The notes: generated by a model not told the origin, from the sequence alone. 64,000 nt of DNA from Paracoccaceae bacterium (GCA_902543185.1 CACBXB010000004.1:1-64000), one strand, 5' to 3'. Shown: positions 36,838 through 44,223, numbered from the stretch's first letter. A program made the numbers and translations.

Positions 36838-37137
36838 TCAAATGCTCGCAACAAAAATTATTGTTGAGCTAGCGTTTTTGTGTCTCACCTCTTTGAAAGG
36901 TTTATACTCTTCGCTTTCATAAAATTCTTCAGCAGAGGCTTTATTAGGAAATTTCACTAGGACCATCCTTGTCGGTTTCCAAAGTTGAGTATCTTTTGCT
37001 TCAACATTGCCACCTCTTACCAAATATTCACCACCATATTTTTCAACTATTGGTTTTGTATTCTGCATATAAATTTTATATTCATCCATGTTGTGAATAT
37101 CTACATCGCCAATCAAATAATAAGGCTTGTCATCCAT
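36838..37137 (-). CDS. DUF1330 family protein (dimeric alpha/beta barrel)
   Basis: 99 aa. It has the DUF1330 pattern YYLIGDVDIHNMDEYKIYM, a central GGEYLVRGG, and the SAEEFYESEEYKPFKEVR helix near 69-86. The fold is the ferredoxin-like dimeric barrel related to antibiotic-biosynthesis monooxygenases; no reaction is established. In the same frame after the stop there are two closely spaced stops and then IQIEERLQALENA, which looks like an eroded coiled-coil tail. First of several small proteins of similar size in this region. Confidence 0.82.
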   Translation of the reverse strand: MDDKPYYLIGDVDIHNMDEYKIYMQNTKPIVEKYGGEYLVRGGNVEAKDTQLWKPTRMVLVKFPNKASAEEFYESEEYKPFKEVRHKNASSTIIFVASI

Positions 37138-37220
37138 AATAATTTTATCTCGATAAGATTTATCTTTGGACAGCAGTCCCTAGAGTTTTAGAAATTTAGT
37201 CTTACGTCTAGGATTGCGTG

Positions 37221-37484
37221 CTATTCGGTCATTACTTCCATACCGTAAACGGTATACTCGCAACCGTTATCTTTATCCCACTGTAATTCTTCTGGGGTGC
37301 TCATAAACGCTCCCATTGCTTCCATGTCAGTAACATCCATACAAGCCATGAACTCTTTTTCACCTAATTCTGCAAAACGCCATTCTGTTATAAATTCACC
37401 AGCCCCTGCTGCTATATCAGCTTTAACCTTTGCATGGAGAACATGCGCTCCTGTTTCTATAGTTCCTCGAATAAATACGTTCAT
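37221..37484 (-). CDS. Small protein of unknown function, 87 aa
   Basis: No family recognised with confidence. Alternating strands and helices (MNVFIRGTIE, HAKVKADIAAG, FMACMDVTDMEAMGAFMSTPEE, EYTVYGMEVM) would fit a small ferredoxin-like alpha/beta protein, similar in size to the DUF1330 gene downstream. GGAG lies upstream of the ATG (GGAGATAAAATAATG), a good ribosome site. Third-position choice looks like that of real genes. Confidence 0.65.
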   Translation of the reverse strand: MNVFIRGTIETGAHVLHAKVKADIAAGAGEFITEWRFAELGEKEFMACMDVTDMEAMGAFMSTPEELQWDKDNGCEYTVYGMEVMTE

Positions 37485-37656
37485 TATTTTATCTCCTTTG
37501 ATTTTCTTATGCCTGCTTTGAACCTAAGATTCTATGCATTAATCAACCATAAAAATCTTAATCTGCTATACCTTTACATAATTGATAAGTTTCAGCTTTT
37601 GTCAGTTCTGTTCCGCTATCCTTTTTCATTTAAATGTTTTAAATACAAATGGCGCT

Positions 37657-37950
37657 TTAGGCTTCAGACATAATAGAAAGAATCGGTCCCATAGTTTCTT
37701 CCACTAATGAATGGCCAGTTTCCTCAATTGTTTGTTTGCGCATTTCTTGTCGCCTTGCATTCTCTTCCTGCGCATCTGTTTCAGAAGAATAAATGATAAC
37801 CGACTGATGAGTGTTTTCGTCAATTTTAAACCAAATAATGTCTTCAGCTTTGGTTTTTGATCTGTGTCCTCGGTGCCATTCTTGCATCGTTTCTGCGCTT
37901 GGAACACCATTTGGCCACGACCACTTTGTGTGAACTGCGTACTTTGCCAT
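37657..37950 (-). CDS. Small protein of unknown function, 97 aa
   Basis: Starts MAKYAVHTKWSWPNG with a strong GGAGATAG ribosome site seven bases upstream. It has an acidic helix (SSETDAQEENARRQEMRKQT) and a C-terminal MGPILSIM. The layout of strand, helix, strand, helix could again be a ferredoxin-like dimeric barrel. A second open frame shifted by one base over the same stretch is a shadow; this one has the ribosome site. No family assigned. Confidence 0.65.
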   Translation of the reverse strand: MAKYAVHTKWSWPNGVPSAETMQEWHRGHRSKTKAEDIIWFKIDENTHQSVIIYSSETDAQEENARRQEMRKQTIEETGHSLVEETMGPILSIMSEA

Positions 37951-38074
37951 TTCGCTATCTCCTTTTTAGTATTCAAACAAATAGAAGCACATAAGAGACT
38001 TTTCTGCCAACTTTAAAAAGGTCGACGTTAGATTACTCGAAAAAGTCGTGAAAAACTTAGAATAACCTAAATAC

Positions 38075-38374
38075 CTAGCTCTCTTTCAGAACAAAAGATG
38101 TTCTCGCTCTAGTGTGACCTTCTTCTTTGCTGTACTCGATCAGGTACTTTCTAATTGTATCCAAAAATGAAAGAGCTTCATCCTGGTTTTCTATCAAGGT
38201 ATCCATTCCATCTAGTATTATTGAGAATATCAACTCATCATCGTCTTGAACTAAGTAAACCTTTGCATCAGCACCCCTAGTTGCCCATATATCTACACGA
38301 TCTTTCAACTTATCGGTTATAAGATCAAAGTGCTCAGGTATTGGCTTCATTCGTATAGTCGATATTGTCTTCAT
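38075..38374 (-). CDS. Small protein of unknown function, 99 aa
   Basis: Starts MKTISTIRMKPIPEHFDLIT, with a central AKVYLVQDDDELIFSIILDGMDTL and a C-terminal helix SFLDTIRKYLIEYSKEEG. It begins two bases after the stop of the 121-aa gene, so the two are translated from one message. The alternation of strands and amphipathic helices resembles the neighbouring alpha/beta barrel-type proteins. No family recognised. Confidence 0.65.
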   Translation of the reverse strand: MKTISTIRMKPIPEHFDLITDKLKDRVDIWATRGADAKVYLVQDDDELIFSIILDGMDTLIENQDEALSFLDTIRKYLIEYSKEEGHTRARTSFVLKES

Positions 38375-38376
38375 AT

Positions 38377-38742
38377 TTAACCTGACTTTTCTGCCTTTTT
38401 TTCAGCTTCAAAAAATTGCCTATCTTTTTCTGTGTATTCGGCAACGATCGCTGCGTTTGGGCCCTGGAAAAAATAGTGTAGATCACCTTCATAATAGAAG
38501 GTATCTTTCACGAATATATTAACAGTGTCATTAAACTTCTGCCTACCGACTAGGTTTTTCTCAGCTTCCTCAAAACTCTCATATATTGCTAAGGACATCA
38601 TAGATAGTGGACCAGTTTTGACATTGATAACTGCCTGAGCGTTTGGAAAATATTCTTTTTGCGTGGAAAGGTATAACTTAAAAGCGGCTTTCATGGCTGC
38701 ATCACTTGTCCACTCAACCATCGTTATTCTGCCAACGCTCAT
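38377..38742 (-). CDS. Small alpha/beta barrel-like protein, 121 aa, paralog of the gene at 39071
   Basis: Shares a clear pattern with the divergent 143-aa protein: SFEEAEKNLVGRQKF here against NQESADSNLVARQEW there, and DTFYYEGDL against DTFYYEGEI, with similar spacing. The N-terminal VGRITMVEW and internal MMSLAIYESFEEAEKN suggest the monooxygenase-like dimeric barrel (ABM-type), but no active-site residue can be named. It starts three bases after the 46-aa Cys-rich gene and ends two bases before the 99-aa gene, so the three form an operon. Confidence 0.75.
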   Translation of the reverse strand: MSVGRITMVEWTSDAAMKAAFKLYLSTQKEYFPNAQAVINVKTGPLSMMSLAIYESFEEAEKNLVGRQKFNDTVNIFVKDTFYYEGDLHYFFQGPNAAIVAEYTEKDRQFFEAEKKAEKSG

Positions 38743-38745
38743 AGT

Positions 38746-38886
38746 CTAAAACCCTTTTATCTTATCACTATTCAGCCAGTTCTTAACAATCTCCGCAGCC
38801 AAACACTTCTCACATAGGTTATTACTTATGTCTTTAGCTTCAAAGGGTTTCTTGCAAGAGGAGCAAGATCTAAGAATTTTTTTCAT
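38746..38886 (-). CDS. 46-aa protein with two CxxC pairs (zinc-knuckle-like)
   Basis: Reads MKKILRSCSSCKKPFEAKDI then SNNLCEKCLAAEIVKN and ends KIKGF. Cys8-x2-Cys11 and Cys25-x2-Cys28 are spaced like a treble-clef or zinc-ribbon site with 13 residues between the pairs. It ends three bases before the 121-aa gene, which supports it as a real first gene of that operon, although its ribosome site is weak. It might be a regulator or an assembly partner; unknown. Confidence 0.6.
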   Translation of the reverse strand: MKKILRSCSSCKKPFEAKDISNNLCEKCLAAEIVKNWLNSDKIKGF

Positions 38887-39003
38887 TTAAGCCATCTTTT
38901 TTGATTTCTCTTATAAGACGTTACTTAACCTTTTCTAGAGCTCTAAATAGTTTTCACCTTAATATTTTAGCGCATTGGATTGAGTACCAATCGCATGAAA
39001 TTT

Positions 39004-39020
39004 GTTTCAGTTTCTGAAAC
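39004..39020. promoter_or_regulatory. Perfect palindrome GTTTCAG-N3-CTGAAAC between divergent small-protein genes
   Basis: A 17-bp perfect dyad lies in the 184-base gap between the reverse 46-aa/121-aa/99-aa operon and the forward 143-aa gene. A near-copy occurs at 51574-51590 in another divergent intergenic region: 19 of 21 bases agree from TTTG to AACT. A shared DNA-binding regulator is the simple explanation; which one is unknown. Confidence 0.55.
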
Positions 39021-39070
39021 TTTACATCGGATTGATTTTTAGAAAAGATAAACTGATGGAGGAATAAATT

Positions 39071-39502
39071 ATGATTGCAAGAATAATTATGAGTGAGCAT
39101 CCCGATGAAAAGGACTTAAAACTTTTTGCTTCAGATCACAAAGATGCTGTTAAAGATGGATTTCTTGCAAACACCCAATTTAGCATTTCTGTTCAAACTA
39201 GTCCTACTTCATTACTAGTTATTTCAGGATATGAAAATCAAGAGTCAGCAGACTCGAACCTAGTGGCACGTCAAGAATGGTTTGAGAAAAGGAAGGGTAA
39301 ATACATAGATACATTCTATTATGAAGGCGAAATTGAAACCATGATGAAAGGTGGTGGAAAGCATCTGCTTGATGGAGAGGTTGAATTGAGTTCAAACGCA
39401 AAAGGTTCCGAAAAGGACTTGATAACAGATGAAGTGAGAGACTTACGGAAAGAAATAAGTGAACTGAAAGAAATGATCAAATTACTAATACAAAACAAAT
39501 GA
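39071..39502 (+). CDS. Small alpha/beta barrel-like protein with C-terminal coiled coil, 143 aa
   Basis: Paralog of the divergent 121-aa protein over the first 95 residues (shared NLVARQEW/NLVGRQKF and DTFYYEGE/DTFYYEGD). The last 45 residues add a charged linker and a heptad-type coiled coil (DEVRDLRKEISELKEMIKLL), which would mediate oligomerisation. The ATG has a strong GGAGGAATAA ribosome site. It is followed by a tiny membrane peptide and a DUF2061 gene. Function unknown. Confidence 0.75.
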   Translation: MIARIIMSEHPDEKDLKLFASDHKDAVKDGFLANTQFSISVQTSPTSLLVISGYENQESADSNLVARQEWFEKRKGKYIDTFYYEGEIETMMKGGGKHLLDGEVELSSNAKGSEKDLITDEVRDLRKEISELKEMIKLLIQNK

Positions 39503-39511
39503 GATGAAGAA

Positions 39512-39610
39512 GTGAACCCTCAAAAACGAACAGTATATTTAATGCTATTTATAATTATTTTATTTCATGCGGTAGTAATACCTTTGTGGATGTGGAGCAT
39601 AGGGTTGTGA
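39512..39610 (+). CDS. 32-aa single-span membrane peptide, overlapping the DUF2061 start
   Basis: A GTG start gives MNPQKRTVYLMLFIIILFHA then VVIPLWMWSIGL: a positively charged N-terminus and one hydrophobic helix. It begins 9 bases after the 143-aa gene's stop, and its TGA overlaps the GTG start of the DUF2061 gene (GTGA). The overlap and position argue for translation, but the ribosome site (GATGAAGAA) is modest and no homolog is known to me. Confidence 0.4.
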   Translation: MNPQKRTVYLMLFIIILFHAVVIPLWMWSIGL

Positions 39611-39816
39611 GCGATACTAAACTTAGAAGCATTTCCAAAACTATTTCGTGGCGATTAACTGGAACTTTTAGTACGTTTATAGTGAGCTGGCTGATACTCG
39701 GTGACATAGCTATAAGTGGGACTATTGCTATTATTCAACTAACGTTTAACACAGTAGTGTTCTACATTCATGAACGTCTTTGGAATTTTGTCAAATGGGG
39801 CAAGATATATGGATAA
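39607..39816 (+). CDS. DUF2061 family small membrane protein
   Basis: 69 aa from the GTG at 39607 (MSDTKLRSISKTISWRLTGT). An upstream GTG would add 7 residues not seen in relatives, and the chosen start overlaps the preceding stop. RSISKTISWRLTGTFSTF followed by two hydrophobic helices and FYIHERLWNFVKWG is the DUF2061 signature. Members are small two-span inner-membrane proteins of unknown role, often near sulfate-assimilation genes elsewhere; none are nearby here. Confidence 0.82.
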   Translation: MSDTKLRSISKTISWRLTGTFSTFIVSWLILGDIAISGTIAIIQLTFNTVVFYIHERLWNFVKWGKIYG

Positions 39817-40069
39817 AATTAAGCATCGTATTTGCTATTACGCAATTTTTTTAAAGAAAATCAAAAACTATATTTTGCAATAATCGACTGCTGATTATTC
39901 AAGAATGAAAAATGGGATTACAGTTATACTGATGTATTTGTTTATTATCTATTACAAAAAAGCTGAATTGATCGTGGTTTAAAACAAGTGTTTGCTGTTT
40001 ACTTAAATTCAGTAGTATTTTTCTCAAAGTCTTTGAAACCATCTCATGGCAAAACAATAAAATATCTTC

Positions 40070-40495
40070 TTATGTATCAATATCGTTCAGAAAGGACGTT
40101 AAACGCTTTGCTAAAATTGCATAGCTTTCTCCCTCTGGCAGTTGGAAATCCCAGCAGTCTTCTTCTCTCTTTTTTTGCATTCCGGGAAAAGTTAATTCGA
40201 TCTCTTCTGAATTGAGTCCCTCCAAGGTGCCAAAGCTATGCTCTTTTAGCCTATCATCATAAGAAATTTCTGATAGAAAATGAGCTCTGGTCAAAGCAAT
40301 TTTTGCTGTACTTTTAACCCGACCAAGTGGGCTGCAAATTATCTTAAACCCTTTTTCCCAACAAAAAGTTTTAAGGCCAAATTGTATAGCTTTAGCTTGG
40401 CTTTTCCCTATCTCTGTTAATTCTAAATCTAACCAATCTTATTTACAATTTTCAAGGCTCCATTGTGTCTGAACGTGGCGGCAAATTAATATAAA
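40070..40495 (-). pseudogene. Histidine phosphatase (phosphoglycerate-mutase-like), broken by a stop codon
   Basis: One reading frame covers the whole fold: ILICRHVQTQWS near 40460-40490, LTEIGKSQAKAIQFGLK, ICSPLGRVKSTAKIAL, then YDDRLKEHSFGTLEGL and a C-terminal PEGESY. A TAA stop lies at 40439-40441 after NCK, about 20 codons in, and no good start codon precedes the RH motif. The catalytic RHG motif reads RHV and the usual WN reads WS. Everything downstream of the stop remains open to 40070. This looks like recent decay; a sequencing error could explain the stop but not the altered motif. Confidence 0.75.
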
Positions 40496-40575
40496 ATCAC
40501 TTCCCTTTTCAATTGTTGAGCTATAATTGGCTTGACACTAAAAAAATTAGATATTTACTTTTTAGAATTACGGCA

Positions 40576-41670
40576 TTAATTTTTGATGCTCTCCAATACC
40601 ATCTTCACAAAATTAGGCATTTTATCTTTTTCAATCCACCTAGCAACAATTACAAGCTCATTTTTAGGATCTATATATATAATTTGAGTGCCAACTCCCA
40701 TTGCATAAAAAGCTGAACTAGGTGCATCTGGAAACATACCATTTTTAGCATCATTTAACCACCATAGATACCCATAAACCGGTGAAAGAGGACAGGGAGT
40801 GAGGCATTCATCTACCCATTTTTTAGGGATTATTTCGCGCCCATCCCACCATCCTTTATTAAGCATTAATTGACCTACTCTGGCATGATCTAAGCTGCTT
40901 ATCCAAAGGCCGCCGCCCCAGTGAGCACCGCCCGATACCGACTGCACTCTTTTTTCATTAATATCCAACCAAGAATTGTCGTAACCATGCCATTCCCACG
41001 TGTCCGATGCTCCGATGGGATCCATAATTCTTTCCTTTAAGACTTCAGGAAGAGGCCGTCCAAACGCAAGCATTAAGGCCAACGATAACCGATTAACGCG
41101 CACATCATTATACTCCCAATATGTACCGGGTGGCTGCAAGTTACGTTTGCTCCCCCGTTTATCAGAGTGGACAGAATTACCGATTACATCCCGATAGTGA
41201 TCAATCCAGTCGGGCTTTTCCCAAAGAGTTCCCTCCCATTCACTTGTGAGCTGTAACATATGAGCCCAGGTGATACTTTTATTTTGTTCAGTGTCAAAGC
41301 CACCATCTTTTACGATATTTCTTATTGGGGCATGAATATCGGGAATGATACCGTCATTAACTGCAATCCCCATACACAAAGAAAGATAGCTTTTGCTGAT
41401 GCTAAAAGTCATATCCACAAATTCAACATCCCCCCAAGTATTAATGAGTTTGCCTTTCCGAAGGATGACCCCAGAGCCCGCCTTTCTATTTTTTACGGGT
41501 CCTATAGTTTTGCCGATAGGCCACGGTTCTTCAAAATGCCCCTGTTCTAGGGCGGCCCCTATATCGCGGTCCATTTTGGACTCGTTTCTAATTGCAAATT
41601 CTATAGCTTTAGAGAGTAATTTTTCTTGAACTCCCACTCTTTCTGGCTCAGTTAAGTTAAAACTTAGCAT
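40576..41670 (-). CDS. Beta-lactamase-fold serine hydrolase (class C/esterase type)
   Basis: 364 aa cytosolic-looking protein without a signal peptide. The nucleophile motif SxxK is TFSISKSYLS (Ser90, Lys93), the Tyr motif is WEYNDVRVN (Tyr187), and a GGGLWISSLDHARVGQLML stretch matches the C-terminal domain of the family. Such proteins include esterases, D-aminopeptidases and amide hydrolases; a beta-lactam role is not implied. It is in line with the cupin gene, 39 bases downstream of it. Confidence 0.83.
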   Translation of the reverse strand: MLSFNLTEPERVGVQEKLLSKAIEFAIRNESKMDRDIGAALEQGHFEEPWPIGKTIGPVKNRKAGSGVILRKGKLINTWGDVEFVDMTFSISKSYLSLCMGIAVNDGIIPDIHAPIRNIVKDGGFDTEQNKSITWAHMLQLTSEWEGTLWEKPDWIDHYRDVIGNSVHSDKRGSKRNLQPPGTYWEYNDVRVNRLSLALMLAFGRPLPEVLKERIMDPIGASDTWEWHGYDNSWLDINEKRVQSVSGGAHWGGGLWISSLDHARVGQLMLNKGWWDGREIIPKKWVDECLTPCPLSPVYGYLWWLNDAKNGMFPDAPSSAFYAMGVGTQIIYIDPKNELVIVARWIEKDKMPNFVKMVLESIKN

Positions 41671-41709
41671 CTAAAAACTCTCTAACAGTTGGTATTTATC
41701 TTTAAATAA

Positions 41710-42078
41710 TCAAAAATTAGGCGACGTATCTATTACAAACAATTTGCGCATCTGCTCATGGATAATCCATTCACCTTTCCACCCCTGAGGTAAAACTAAT
41801 AGGTCACCAGCTTCTATTTCCCTGGGCTTATCGCCGTCTACCATAGTGACCGTGGCTTTTCCCTTAATTATATGGCAATATTCGCCGGCGGCAGTTCGAT
41901 CTGCTGTGAAATGCCCCGGTTGGCATTCCCATATTCCTATTTTACAATGTCCGTCAGCAGAGGCCCAAAGTATCGAAGAAGCTTCTTTTTGGCCGTCAGT
42001 CAGCGATGTAGGCTTATCCTTAAAATCATCTAATGCTAACCCTGCCAGTTTTTTGAAAACTTTATGATCTGTGATCAA
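41710..42078 (-). CDS. Cupin domain protein (DUF861/EutQ-like)
   Basis: 122 aa. It carries GIWECQPGHF, AAGEYCHIIKGKATVTMVDGDKPREIEAGDLLVLPQGWKGEW-type cupin motifs in a single barrel, the pattern of the DUF861 cupin_3 group related to ureidoglycolate-type and EutQ barrels. Only part of the usual His/Glu metal set is present, so enzymatic activity is uncertain. It lies between the serine hydrolase and the RAM-domain gene on the same strand. Confidence 0.85.
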   Translation of the reverse strand: MITDHKVFKKLAGLALDDFKDKPTSLTDGQKEASSILWASADGHCKIGIWECQPGHFTADRTAAGEYCHIIKGKATVTMVDGDKPREIEAGDLLVLPQGWKGEWIIHEQMRKLFVIDTSPNF

Positions 42079-42131
42079 ACTGTTACCTCACAATGTTATC
42101 TTTCAAGAATATTTTTCGAGATGGTATTTTT

Positions 42132-42377
42132 TTATCGAGTGAATACCTTGTAAGTTTGTATGGTATTAGTTCGCTCTATACCTTCGATATTCAACAAATT
42201 GTCGTTGATATATCTACCAATATCTTCTCCAGATGGAACTCGAAGCTTCAGTAATAGATCAAAATCACCACTTATTGAGTAGAGTTCCGAGTGAATTTCG
42301 CGGAGCCCGATTTCATCTGCGACACTATATGCTGTTCCTGGTTTGCATCGAATTTGCACGAAAAGTGTAGTTGTCAT
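42132..42377 (-). CDS. Stand-alone Lrp/AsnC effector-binding (RAM) domain protein
   Basis: 81 aa. LFVQIRCKPGTAYSVADEIG, ISGDFDLLLKLRVPSGEDIGRYINDNLLNIEGIERTNTI match the ligand-binding RAM domain of Lrp-type regulators, but there is no helix-turn-helix. Such short forms bind amino acids and assemble as octamers, and may pair with full-length Lrp proteins. An inverted repeat TTATTTTA-N6-TAAAATAA lies 27 bases upstream of its ATG. It is divergent from the amidinotransferase gene. Confidence 0.87.
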   Translation of the reverse strand: MTTTLFVQIRCKPGTAYSVADEIGLREIHSELYSISGDFDLLLKLRVPSGEDIGRYINDNLLNIEGIERTNTIQTYKVFTR

Positions 42378-42719
42378 CTATATTCTCTCTCGTTAAAACA
42401 GCATTATTTTAAATCTGTAAAATAAGTAGCGGATTTATTGGGATAGGACAAACATTAAAGCGCGTTCAGTCAATTCAAAAATATTTTTGCTATAACTTGA
42501 CGAATAATTCTGAGTTTCTTGAAAAGGGTATGATTTTTTTCGAGTGCTCGATTTATTAGCCGTGCAAAAACTTCAAGGAATTGAGTAGCTTTTGTGGGAT
42601 TAAAAGTTTTTTAAATGCCTATTTGAAAATGAAAGAATATCAAGTAATGAAATTCTTATGAGTCGGTGGGTATTGTCTTCTGTTCACGGCTTTAAATATT
42701 GGTTTTATGGAGACTTAAA
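42378..42719. other. 342-base intergenic region with an inverted repeat
   Basis: No gene is seen. It separates the RAM-domain gene (reverse) from the amidinotransferase gene (forward) and must hold both promoters. A perfect inverted repeat TTATTTTA-AATCTG-TAAAATAA lies at 42404-42425, and a possible -35 box TTGACG at 42497-42502. The rest is AT-rich sequence without recognisable RNA structure. Confidence 0.5.
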
Positions 42720-43826
42720 ATGACGACAGTAGTGAATAGCTGGAACGAATGGGATCCTTTAAAGCATGTGATTGTTGGCCGTGCAGATGACTGCCATATT
42801 CCCCCTGAGGAGCCTGCTTTGGATGCTAAAGTTCCAGAAGATAGTGACATGCGAGGGCAATGGGGCAGGAGGCCTCAAGAAACTATTGATAGAGCTAATG
42901 AATTATTGGATAGCTTTGCTTTGCTGCTTGAAAAACGGGGGATAAGGGTGGATCGTCCTACACCGATTGATTTCTCCTTACCGGCGATAACTCCAGATTT
43001 TAGTACAGAAAGCCAATTTGGATGTATGCCACCGCGTGATGTACTTCTTACTGTTGGATCTGAAATTCTTGAGGCGACAATGTCTTACCGCTGTCGCTGG
43101 TTTGAGTATCTTTGCTATCGACCCTTAATGGAAAAATACTGGGAGGAGGACCCTAACTTTCGCCATGAAGCCGCCCCAAAACCGAGGCTCACAGACCGGG
43201 ATTATCGACCAGATTATTTATCTGAAAAGATTGGAATTGAAAAACGTCTAAAGTGGACGGCAGAGAAGTTTTTTGTCACAACAGAAGAAGAGCCTTTGTT
43301 TGACGCTGCAGACGTTCTTAGATTTGGTAAAGATTTGGTAGTGCAGCACGGTTTTACAACAAATCAGCGGGGTATTGAATGGCTTCGCAGGCATTTCCCA
43401 GAGCATCGTGTTCATGCGGTGAATTTCCCGGGTGACCCCTATCCCATACATATTGATGCTACTTTTACCCCGCTTCGACCGGGTCTGATCCTAAATAACC
43501 CCCATCGACGACTTCCTGACGAACAAAGAGAGATGTTTTTAAAGAACGATTGGGAAATTATCGATGCTGCTCAGCCAGCCCATAATACACCACCGCCACT
43601 TTGCTATTCCTCTGTATGGTTAAGTATGAACGTCTTAGTTCTTGACCCAAAAACAGTGTGTGTTGAAAAATCAGAAGTGTATCAGGCGGAGCAGATGGAT
43701 AAATTAGGCATGGAGGTAGTTGAAGTTGAGCTTCGAGATGCTTATGCTTTTGGAGGTGGATTGCACTGCTGTACAGCGGATGTTTTCCGCGATAGTTCAA
43801 TGGAAGACTATTTTTCAAATTTGTAA
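42720..43826 (+). CDS. Arginine:glycine amidinotransferase-like enzyme
   Basis: 368 aa from the ATG at 42720, which has GGAG upstream; a TTG 7 codons earlier is rejected. The fold is the five-bladed amidinotransferase/deiminase propeller. The catalytic triad of human AGAT is conserved in place and order: Asp198 in FDAADVLRFGKD, His244 in IHIDATFTP, Cys350 in GGGLHCCTAD. WLSMNVLVLD and GIEWLRRHFPEHRVH also match. It should transfer the amidino group of arginine to glycine or another amine, giving guanidinoacetate-type products and ornithine. In cyanobacteria a relative starts cylindrospermopsin synthesis; the acceptor here is not shown. A complete, plausible enzyme standing alone. Confidence 0.87.
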   Translation: MTTVVNSWNEWDPLKHVIVGRADDCHIPPEEPALDAKVPEDSDMRGQWGRRPQETIDRANELLDSFALLLEKRGIRVDRPTPIDFSLPAITPDFSTESQFGCMPPRDVLLTVGSEILEATMSYRCRWFEYLCYRPLMEKYWEEDPNFRHEAAPKPRLTDRDYRPDYLSEKIGIEKRLKWTAEKFFVTTEEEPLFDAADVLRFGKDLVVQHGFTTNQRGIEWLRRHFPEHRVHAVNFPGDPYPIHIDATFTPLRPGLILNNPHRRLPDEQREMFLKNDWEIIDAAQPAHNTPPPLCYSSVWLSMNVLVLDPKTVCVEKSEVYQAEQMDKLGMEVVEVELRDAYAFGGGLHCCTADVFRDSSMEDYFSNL

Positions 43827-43943
43827 AAATAAATTGTAAAGTCAGGCATTAAAATACCAGCTTATTAATACTTATATAGCAAGCTAGAAATTACTATTTA
43901 GTAAAACAGATAAAGCTTTTTACTTTAAATTGCTCTTTGCCGT

Positions 43944-44081
43944 TTAAGTTAAAGTAATAATTGGGATGGGAATTAGTAAAATTAAAAACAACACAAAAAT
44001 AATCAACATAGGCCAAACAAAACTTGTCAATAAAATAAGAATTAAGACTAAAGCTAAATACTCCAATGAGTTTATGCGCAT
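43944..44081 (-). CDS. 45-aa two-span membrane peptide
   Basis: Starts MRINSLEYLALVLILI, followed by LLTSFVWPMLIIFVLF and a hydrophobic tail ending IPIPIITLT. It has two apolar helices with a short linker. A GGAAATGA site precedes the ATG. Such small hydrophobic proteins are common but weakly conserved; this one is low confidence. It lies between the amidinotransferase gene and the next forward small membrane gene. Confidence 0.35.
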   Translation of the reverse strand: MRINSLEYLALVLILILLTSFVWPMLIIFVLFLILLIPIPIITLT

Positions 44082-44223
44082 TTCATTTCCTACACTTCAA
44101 ATTTGGTAAATTAGTGAAAGATATTACGTAGCCAAATCTTATTAAGCAATTACAATTTGAACTTGGCTAAATTGCTTTTTTTAACAATATTGTAATTATT
44201 TCTGACGGATTTATTCTACATCT

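Noticed and set aside
39905-39982. 25-codon frame with a hydrophobic segment
   Set aside because: Too short, no ribosome site and no neighbouring overlap to support translation.
40576-41670. Beta-lactamase resistance gene
   Set aside because: The fold fits, but there is no signal peptide, and the family is mostly esterases and peptidases.
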